The notes below the pieces were generated by a model, which was not told the origin of the DNA, did not search any database, and worked only from the letters and a program-made list of their open reading frames with translations. 29,779 nt of DNA from CAZNNH01 sp964574335 (GTDB taxonomy: Bacteria > Acidobacteriota > Vicinamibacteria > Fen-336): contig CAZNNH010000067.1 in NCBI GenBank assembly GCA_964574335.1, forward strand, positions 1 through 29,779, written 5' to 3'. Positions 25,140 to 29,779 of this stretch are shown here, piece by piece. The position numbers were made by a program, and so were the translations under genes. Within the stretch, counting starts at the first letter, position 1, and every line of letters begins with the position of its first letter.

Positions 25140-25901
25140 TCAGCGGGCCGGCGGGCGCTCGCGGAGCAGGCGCAGCGAGTTCTCCACCAGCTCCATGCCC
25201 CCCGGCTCTCCGTGCCCGGGGATGATCAGCCGGGCTTCGGGGAACTGCGCCTTCAGCTTCTCGAGCGTCCCCGGCCAGGCCTCGAGGTCCGCATCCCCGG
25301 TGAAGCCCAGCGTGCGCGCGTCTCTGCTCTTGACCAGGCAGCCGCCGAAAAGCACCTTCCGCTCGGGCAGCCACACCACGATGTTGTCCCGCGTGTGCCC
25401 GCCGCCCAGGAAGTGCACCTCCACCTTCTCACCGCCCAGCTCGAGGTCCAGTCGATCACGGAACGTGTTCCGCGGCGGCGCGTGTCCGTCCTTCCGGGCC
25501 AGCTCGGCGGTCAGCTCCAGGCCGTAGGTGGCGATGCCGCGGGCGTGCACGACGTCGATGCCCCCCATGTTGTCCGGGTGGGAATGGGTGGCGATCAGGC
25601 AACGGACCTCTCCCACCTTCTCCGTCGCCCAGTCCAGCAGCCGGGCCGTCTGGTCGTCGTTCCAGGGAGTGTCCGCGATCAGGACCTCGCCGCCCCGGGC
25701 CGCCACCATCCCGTTGCAGGTGAAGGTCACGCCGTTCGAGGTCACCCGGCACACGTGCTGCCACAGGCCGTCGGCTAGCTCGCGCACCTCGAGGTCGTCG
25801 CCGAGCGACACCACCCGAAGGTCGGCGTCCTCGCCGACCGCGAGCATCGAGCCGACCACCAACGTCACCAGCAAGAGGGCCGCCACCGCCGCGCTTCTCA
25901 T
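25140..25901 (-). CDS. Subclass B1-type metallo-beta-lactamase homologue
   Basis: A 253-residue exported zinc hydrolase of the MBL fold with the B1 ligand pattern. The signal peptide is about residues 1-22 (VAALLLVTLVVGSMLAVG). Zn1 ligands are H106 and H108 (THSHPDNMGG) and H169 (GGGHTRDNIVVWLP). Zn2 ligands are D110, C188 (LFGGCLVKS) and H230 (IPGHGEPGG). K191 matches the B1 substrate-carboxylate Lys. GHTRDNIVVWLP and GGCLVKS closely follow B. cereus-type enzymes, while HSHPDNMGG recalls NDM. One deviation: the Asn usual in LGNxxDA is Phe (LGFTGDADLEAWP, F200). Expected to act in the periplasm. ATG 25901 has a GGAGAGGA ribosome site. Whether it hydrolyses beta-lactams cannot be told from sequence. 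Confidence 0.85.
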   Translation of the reverse strand: MRSAAVAALLLVTLVVGSMLAVGEDADLRVVSLGDDLEVRELADGLWQHVCRVTSNGVTFTCNGMVAARGGEVLIADTPWNDDQTARLLDWATEKVGEVRCLIATHSHPDNMGGIDVVHARGIATYGLELTAELARKDGHAPPRNTFRDRLDLELGGEKVEVHFLGGGHTRDNIVVWLPERKVLFGGCLVKSRDARTLGFTGDADLEAWPGTLEKLKAQFPEARLIIPGHGEPGGMELVENSLRLLRERPPAR

Positions 25902-25956
25902 TCGTTGTTCCTCTCCTCGCTATGCCTCCGGGGTTCCGGTCGGTACCGATCTCCCC

Positions 25957-26168
25957 GGGGGACATGATCCGGGTTTCGCGCCGCTTTCGGGGGACATGAT
26001 CCGGGTTTCGCGCCGCTTTCGGGGGACATGACCGGATTCACCCCGTCCCGCCAGGTGAATCCGGATCGTGTCCCCCGAAAGAGCCGGTAATCCGGTCATG
26101 TCCCCTCCGCACCAACGGGGACACGATCCGGATTCGCCGACGACCGGCGCGAATCCGGTCATGTCCCC
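25957..26168. repeat. Cluster of seven REP-like palindromic units
   Basis: Seven units sharing a GGGGACATGATCCGG-like core. U1 (25957-25988) and U2 (25989-26020) are exact 32-bp tandem copies. U3 (26021-26042, +) and U4 (26054-26076, -) form a long hairpin. U5 is at 26086-26105 (-). U6 (26117-26138, +) and U7 (26146-26168, -) form a second hairpin. The arrangement resembles REP/BIME elements mobilised in trans by REP-associated tyrosine transposases (RAYT); no such gene is in the window. The cluster fills the 257-base gap between the RiPP-like operon and the beta-lactamase homologue. U7 reaches into the last codons of the upstream gene. Confidence 0.75.
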
Positions 26169-26701
26169 TCTTCATCCATGGAGTACGCGTCGCCGTCGCG
26201 GAGCCCGACCCGCTCCACCCCGAGCTTGAGGGTCCCGCCGCAGCTCGGGCAGCTCGTCACCTCGCCCTCCAGCGGCAGCTCGGCGCCGCAGTACTCGCAG
26301 CGGCGCACCATCAGCCGCGGCTGCAGGGCGGGGAAGACGTAGAGCAGCCGGCCCTGCTCGGAGCGGGTCTGGCACTCGCCTTCGGTGCCCAGCGTCTCCA
26401 GCACCCGGCGGCCCACCGCCCAGCGCGGGCCCAGCACGGCGATCAGGTCGGCCTCGGAGACCACCCCGCTGCGCCGGCGCGCGGCCTCCAGGATCTCGCC
26501 CCGCACCACCTCGGGCCGCGATCGCTGAAGCGCCCGCCAGGCTCGCAGCCCGAGCCCCACGGCCGCGCCGCCCACGCCCAGCGCCACCACCGCCACCCCC
26601 AGCCGGCGCGCCTGTCCCGCCGAGCCCACCAGGAACAGCAGTCCGAGCCCGAGCAGCAGCACCCCGCCCGCCACCGCCGCCGCCGCCACCAGGCGCCGCA
26701 T
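26159..26701 (-). CDS. Membrane protein with winged-helix-like region and zinc ribbon
   Basis: A 180-residue protein, last gene of the RiPP-like operon. Two membrane helices (about 4-26 and 33-54) are followed by a helical stretch that may be a small winged helix (about 64-125, VRGEILEAARRRSGVVSEAD). A C-terminal zinc ribbon has C135, C138, C151 and C154 (RRCEYCGAEL, TSCPSCGGTLK). ATG 26701 shares one base with the stop of the coiled-coil gene (TGATG). The last two codons and the stop (GGG ACA TGA) lie inside a REP-like unit, so the native C-terminus may have been replaced. Family not recognised; a cytoplasmic-facing anchor or adaptor is one guess. Confidence 0.78.
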   Translation of the reverse strand: MRRLVAAAAVAGGVLLLGLGLLFLVGSAGQARRLGVAVVALGVGGAAVGLGLRAWRALQRSRPEVVRGEILEAARRRSGVVSEADLIAVLGPRWAVGRRVLETLGTEGECQTRSEQGRLLYVFPALQPRLMVRRCEYCGAELPLEGEVTSCPSCGGTLKLGVERVGLRDGDAYSMDEEGT

Positions 26702-27945
26702 CACCACTGCGCCCCGGCCTGCTTGGACAGCTCCTGGCCCATGGTCTCGAAGAACGTCTGGATCCGGGCCTCGGTGAACGTCCCCTCGATCATGTCGTGG
26801 ACCTCCCCGGCGAGCTCCACGGGGTGGAGCGACGCCTCCGTCTTCTCGACCCTGGCCAACAGCGCGTCGAAGTGACGCCCGTACTCGACGGAGGGCGTCG
26901 GCACGTCGATCTTGAGCCGGGCCAGCTTGTACCGGCGCTCCGACTCGCACATGTCGCTGACGCTCTGCATGAAGTTCTGAAGCCCCGACTTCAGCCCCCG
27001 GACCAGGCCGATGATCTCCTGGCCGGCGCGCATGCCGGCGGCGAACCGCTCGTGGTGTCGGTTGACCTCGGCGATCTCGTCCAGGCTGCCCAAGAGGTCG
27101 GGCCGATCCGGGACCAGACGCTGTGCGCAGATGCGGCAGAAGTGGCTGGTGGCCGGGTTACGCTGGCCGCAGCGCGGGCAGGCCGGGTCGGTCGGCGACG
27201 GATCGGGGAGCGCAGGGGAGCGCTCGTAGAGGACCTTCTCCAGGGCGCCGCGCTCCACCACCCGCTCCCGCGAGCCGGCCAGGTGCTCGATCCGGGTGGC
27301 GAGCTCGGCGGCCCGGGTGCGGTGCTCGATCCACTCGGCCTTGCGCTTCTCCTCACGGGTCGCGAAGCTCCCCTCGGCCCCGTGCCAGAGCCGGCGCAGC
27401 GCGTCGATGCGGGCCAGCAGGTCCGCCTGCTCGCGCTCCAGGCGCACCCGCTCGGCCTGGATCGAGCGCATCCGGAACAGGTTCCAGAAGAATCCGAACC
27501 CCCGCCCCAGCTCCTGAATCCTCGCGTTGTGGCCCTCGATCTCGCGAAGCAGCCGGGCGCCACGCGCCTTGAGCTGCTCCTCGTCGTGGTCCAGGCGCAG
27601 GTTGGCCCGCCGCACCCGGGCCTCGTGTTCGAGCGACTCGCGGCGCAGGGTCTCCGCTTTCTCCTCCACCTCCCGGAGCTGCTGCCGCAGGCCCTCCAGC
27701 TTGTCGTCGAAAAGCCGTGCCTGCTCGGCCCGGGCCTTCTCCAGCCCCTCCAGAAGCTCCGGCGGGACCCCCTCTCCCGTCCGCAGCGCGTCGCGGAGCT
27801 GGATCAGCTCGGCCTCGCGGACCCGGGCCACCTCGGCGAAGAACGTCTCGTACTTCGAGGCCAGCGCGCACAGGCGGGCCTCGGTCGCCTTCAGCACCTT
27901 CTGGCGATCGAGCAGGTAGTCGAGGAAGCCGTTCAGCGAGCCCAT
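26701..27945 (-). CDS. Coiled-coil protein with central zinc ribbon
   Basis: A 414-residue soluble protein, third gene of the RiPP-like operon. Residues about 35-240 are a long heptad-rich coiled coil (EKARAEQARLFDDKLEGLRQ, RVRLEREQADLLARIDALRR), interrupted near 148-160 by GRGFGFFWNLFRMR. A zinc ribbon follows with C256, C259, C270 and C273 (ACPRCGQRNPATSHFCRICA), then a second helical domain to the end. No enzyme motif is seen. ATG 27945 has a GGGGAGG ribosome site; the gene overlaps the end of the radical SAM gene by 13 nt and shares one base with the next gene. Its job may be scaffolding of the peptide or its maturase, an inference from context only. Confidence 0.8.
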   Translation of the reverse strand: MGSLNGFLDYLLDRQKVLKATEARLCALASKYETFFAEVARVREAELIQLRDALRTGEGVPPELLEGLEKARAEQARLFDDKLEGLRQQLREVEEKAETLRRESLEHEARVRRANLRLDHDEEQLKARGARLLREIEGHNARIQELGRGFGFFWNLFRMRSIQAERVRLEREQADLLARIDALRRLWHGAEGSFATREEKRKAEWIEHRTRAAELATRIEHLAGSRERVVERGALEKVLYERSPALPDPSPTDPACPRCGQRNPATSHFCRICAQRLVPDRPDLLGSLDEIAEVNRHHERFAAGMRAGQEIIGLVRGLKSGLQNFMQSVSDMCESERRYKLARLKIDVPTPSVEYGRHFDALLARVEKTEASLHPVELAGEVHDMIEGTFTEARIQTFFETMGQELSKQAGAQW

Positions 27946-29360
27946 CGAGTCGCCTCCCCTGGTGCCGCCACGCCGAAGCTCGCCCCGGCCTGGCGCTCCC
28001 GCTCCCACGCCCGCCGCGCCTCCGCGTCGTCGGCCCCCGGCCGCGGCAGCTCGGCGAAGCTTCGGGCCGCATCCCAGTAGAGGGGGCAGGCGCCCCCGCA
28101 CACGTCGACGTCGGGGCAGCTCCGGCACACCGGTGGGGCGAACCGCTTCTCCCGCCAGTAGCGGGCCGCCGGGCTCTGGTAGATGCGGTCGAACGACTCG
28201 GTCAGCAGCGAGCCGAGCCCCGAGGCGAACGACGAGCAGGGGAGCACCCGGCCCGACGGGTCCACCGACAGCAGGCCGTCGACGCAGGCGCAGGCCTTGG
28301 CCCCCAGGCCGTGTTGCACCGGGTTGAACAGGCAGTAGGGGAGGGGCGAGTACCAGACCAGGCGCACCCCCTCGGTGGCCGCGGTCTCGATCAGATGGGG
28401 CAGCCGGGCCGCCACCTCCGCGTAGCGGACCCCCACCGAGCCCCCGGTCTCGGCCATGCCGGTCCGGATCACCATGTTCATCGACAGCGTCTCGAGCCCC
28501 AGCTCCCGGCGGACGAAGCGCACGATCTCCGGGGCGTGGTCCAGGTTGGGCTCGCACAGGGTGGTGTTGGTGTGGACGTGGAGGCCGAGCTCCTTGAAGG
28601 CCCGGACTCCGGCCACGGTCCGGGCGTGGGCCCCGGCGCGCCCCACGATCCGGTCGTGCAGCGAAGGGTCGGCCGCTTCCAGCGAGACCTGGGCCGAGGC
28701 CAGCCCGGCGTCGGCCAGCCCTCGGGCGAAGCCGGGCGTGGCGGCCCGCACGCCGTTGGTGATCAGGTTCATGCGGAAGCCCAGCCGCGCCCCGTAGCCC
28801 ACCAGATCGGCCAGGTCGCGGCGCAGCGAGGACTCGCCGCCGGTGAAGCTGAGCGAGGGGACGTGGGCCTGGTGGTAGATCTTGTCCATCACCTGCTGCA
28901 CCTCTTCGGTGCTCATCAGGCGGTGCTCGCCGGAGCGGTAGGGGCTGCCGGCGTAGCAGAAGAGGCAGCGGTTCTGGCAGGCGTAGGTCAGGGCGATCTC
29001 GGCCAGGATCGGGAAGCGCACCAGGCCCCGATTGAACTTGGTGAAGCGGATGTTGGGCCGGGCCGAGAAGTCGCCCCGCATCAGGCAGCCTACCGTCTCC
29101 AGGAGCTGGACGGCGTCCCGGGCCAGCCGCTCGGTGTCGACCCTCAGCCGTCGCGCCAGCTCGGGCAGCACCGAGGCGGCCGGGGGACGGTCGCGGGCGT
29201 AGAGGGCCTCGATGATGTCGGCGCCCGACTGGTTGATGCCCAGCGTCTTCTCCGGCCGGATCAGCAGCAGCCGATCGGCGCGCCGGACGAAGACGGCGTT
29301 GCGCGTTCCGGCCACGAAGGAGTCGATGTACGAGAACGTCCCGGCCAGGGTGGTCTCCAT
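27933..29360 (-). CDS. Radical SAM/SPASM peptide maturase with PqqD-like N-terminal region
   Basis: A 475-residue probable peptide-modifying enzyme. Residues about 15-98 resemble a PqqD-like RiPP recognition element (NAVFVRRADRLLLIRPEKTL, INQSGADIIEALYA), which would bind the precursor leader. The radical SAM core has the 4Fe-4S triad C128, C132 and C135 (YACQNRCLFCYAGSP) and the SAM-binding LSFTGGESSLR. A C-terminal SPASM domain carries further cluster Cys (KACACVDG, VLPCSSF, VCRSCPDVDVCGGACPL). Such enzymes form thioether, C-C or other crosslinks on ribosomal peptides. ATG 29360 shares its A with the TGA stop of the Cys/His peptide gene, and GGGAG lies 7 nt upstream; a longer in-frame start at 29432 would lie inside that gene. 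Chemistry and target residue are not predictable. Confidence 0.9.
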   Translation of the reverse strand: METTLAGTFSYIDSFVAGTRNAVFVRRADRLLLIRPEKTLGINQSGADIIEALYARDRPPAASVLPELARRLRVDTERLARDAVQLLETVGCLMRGDFSARPNIRFTKFNRGLVRFPILAEIALTYACQNRCLFCYAGSPYRSGEHRLMSTEEVQQVMDKIYHQAHVPSLSFTGGESSLRRDLADLVGYGARLGFRMNLITNGVRAATPGFARGLADAGLASAQVSLEAADPSLHDRIVGRAGAHARTVAGVRAFKELGLHVHTNTTLCEPNLDHAPEIVRFVRRELGLETLSMNMVIRTGMAETGGSVGVRYAEVAARLPHLIETAATEGVRLVWYSPLPYCLFNPVQHGLGAKACACVDGLLSVDPSGRVLPCSSFASGLGSLLTESFDRIYQSPAARYWREKRFAPPVCRSCPDVDVCGGACPLYWDAARSFAELPRPGADDAEARRAWERERQAGASFGVAAPGEATRWAR

Positions 29361-29725
29361 CAGAAGCTCCCGGCGCACGACGACACGCAGGCGCTGTGAC
29401 AGGCGGAGTGGCAGGCGCAGGCGTCGTGACACGCGCTGTGGCAGGCCGAGTGGCAGGCGCTGTGACAGGCGGAATGACAGGCCGAGTGGCAGGCGTCGTA
29501 GCCGGCGAATGCGGCGGCGCCTCCGGCCTCCGCCGGCAGCTTCGCGCCGCCGGCCTCGGCCTGGTTGTCGAAGCCGAACAGCGACTCCATCTTCTGCACG
29601 GTGGTGGCGGCGGTGTTCTCGATCCCCGACACCACCCCCTCCGCCATCTCCTGCACCCGCTCGATCCCGCCGCCCAGCGTCCGCACCTCGCGAGAGCCGG
29701 CCAGCACCTCGAACGGGCTGCGCAT
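29360..29725 (-). CDS. Candidate RiPP precursor with CHSA-repeat tail
   Basis: A peptide of 121 residues from ATG 29725. The first about 78 residues form a leader-like part (RTLGGGIERVQEMAEGVVSG, then TVQKMESLFGFDNQ) ending in an Ala/Gly-rich stretch (GGAAAFAGYDA). The tail from C79 to C117 has 11 Cys and 8 His, mostly as CHSA: five CHSA, one CHDA, CA, two CHSA, then CVSSCAGSF. Cys recur every four residues except one two-residue step. It lies directly upstream of, and overlaps, the radical SAM/SPASM gene with its PqqD-like domain, the usual place of the substrate. GAGG lies 5 nt before ATG 29725, but the frame stays open to the window edge with coding-like residues (FFDHLGRTIGPPA), so the true start may be further upstream. 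Not a precursor class I can name. Confidence 0.82.
   Translation of the reverse strand: MRSPFEVLAGSREVRTLGGGIERVQEMAEGVVSGIENTAATTVQKMESLFGFDNQAEAGGAKLPAEAGGAAAFAGYDACHSACHSACHSACHSACHSACHDACACHSACHSACVSSCAGSF
29375..29491 (-). repeat. 12-bp codon-level repeat encoding (Cys-His-Ser-Ala)n
   Basis: A 117-bp coding repeat from C79 to C117 of the candidate precursor. The unit is 12 bp, but copies differ at synonymous sites: Cys TGC/TGT, His CAC/CAT, and Ser TCG/TCC/AGC. Seven CHSA units, one CHDA unit and one short CA unit are present. Confidence 0.85.
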
Positions 29726-29779
29726 CGGCGCCTCGGCGGCGGGCGGGCCGATGGTCCGGCCCAGGTGGTCGAAGAAGCG

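Noticed and set aside
25957..26020. The 32-bp tandem copies as a possible CRISPR repeat pair
   Set aside because: The copies are directly adjacent with no spacer, and the other units vary in orientation and spacing; no cas gene is present.
25920..26162. An 80-residue minus-strand ORF inside the REP-like cluster
   Set aside because: It is a translation of the repeat units themselves (recurring GDMTG/GDTIR strings), not a gene.
29375..29491. The CHSA repeat peptide as a meaningless translation of a DNA microsatellite or as a metallothionein
   Set aside because: Synonymous variation among copies argues against a simple microsatellite, and the overlap with a PqqD-like radical SAM/SPASM gene favours a modified peptide; metal binding of the product is still possible.

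Overview
The window is about 29.8 kb of very GC-rich bacterial DNA (roughly 70% by eye, with strong G/C at third codon positions). It is probably from an uncultivated Acidobacteriota-like bacterium. The gene mix points that way: a tricorn-like protease, a DUF1080 protein, a secreted M3 peptidase, a giant propeller-type hybrid histidine kinase, GAF-SpoIIE phosphatase and HEAT proteins. This assignment is an inference from gene content; there is no rRNA or other marker gene. A run of exactly 100 N flanked by an exact 55-bp duplication indicates a scaffolded short-read assembly, probably metagenomic. No tRNA, rRNA, CRISPR or transposase gene was seen.

Layout. 1-2808 (-): tricorn-like S41 protease, cut by the window edge. 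2981-4585 (+): TPR lipoprotein, convergent with rarD (4582-5499, -). 5524-7626 (-): Cys-rich small protein, PiT phosphate transporter and its DUF47/PhoU-like partner. Divergent from these, 7750-9501 (+) is a GAF-GAF-SpoIIE phosphatase, followed by an M3 oligopeptidase (9551-11470). After the assembly gap come a secreted DUF1080 protein (11755-12480), an orphan sugar-binding-protein homologue without signal peptide (12551-13453), a HEAT-repeat protein (13619-15700) and a 1372-residue hybrid histidine kinase (15817-19935), all on +. From 19957 to the end everything is on -. Read in transcription order, from high to low coordinates, this half holds a RiPP-like operon (29725 or beyond to 26159), a REP-like palindrome cluster (25957-26168), a subclass-B1-type metallo-beta-lactamase homologue (25901-25140), an NAD(P)-binding epimerase-like protein, a frameshifted gene, and a sigma/anti-sigma/ABC-2 exporter operon (23235-19957).

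The most interesting system is at the right end. A 121-residue (or longer) peptide ends in a (Cys-His-Ser-Ala)n-like tail with 11 Cys and 8 His. Its stop codon overlaps the start of a radical SAM/SPASM protein that carries an N-terminal PqqD-like region. That gene overlaps a coiled-coil zinc-ribbon gene, which in turn overlaps a membrane winged-helix/zinc-ribbon gene. The arrangement is that of a peptide-maturation (RiPP) locus, and I do not recognise the precursor as a named class.

A second theme is regulatory. Eight genes or operons start just downstream of an extended -10 motif (TGnTAnnnT or close to it). One of these, upstream of the DUF1080 gene, predicts a leaderless mRNA.
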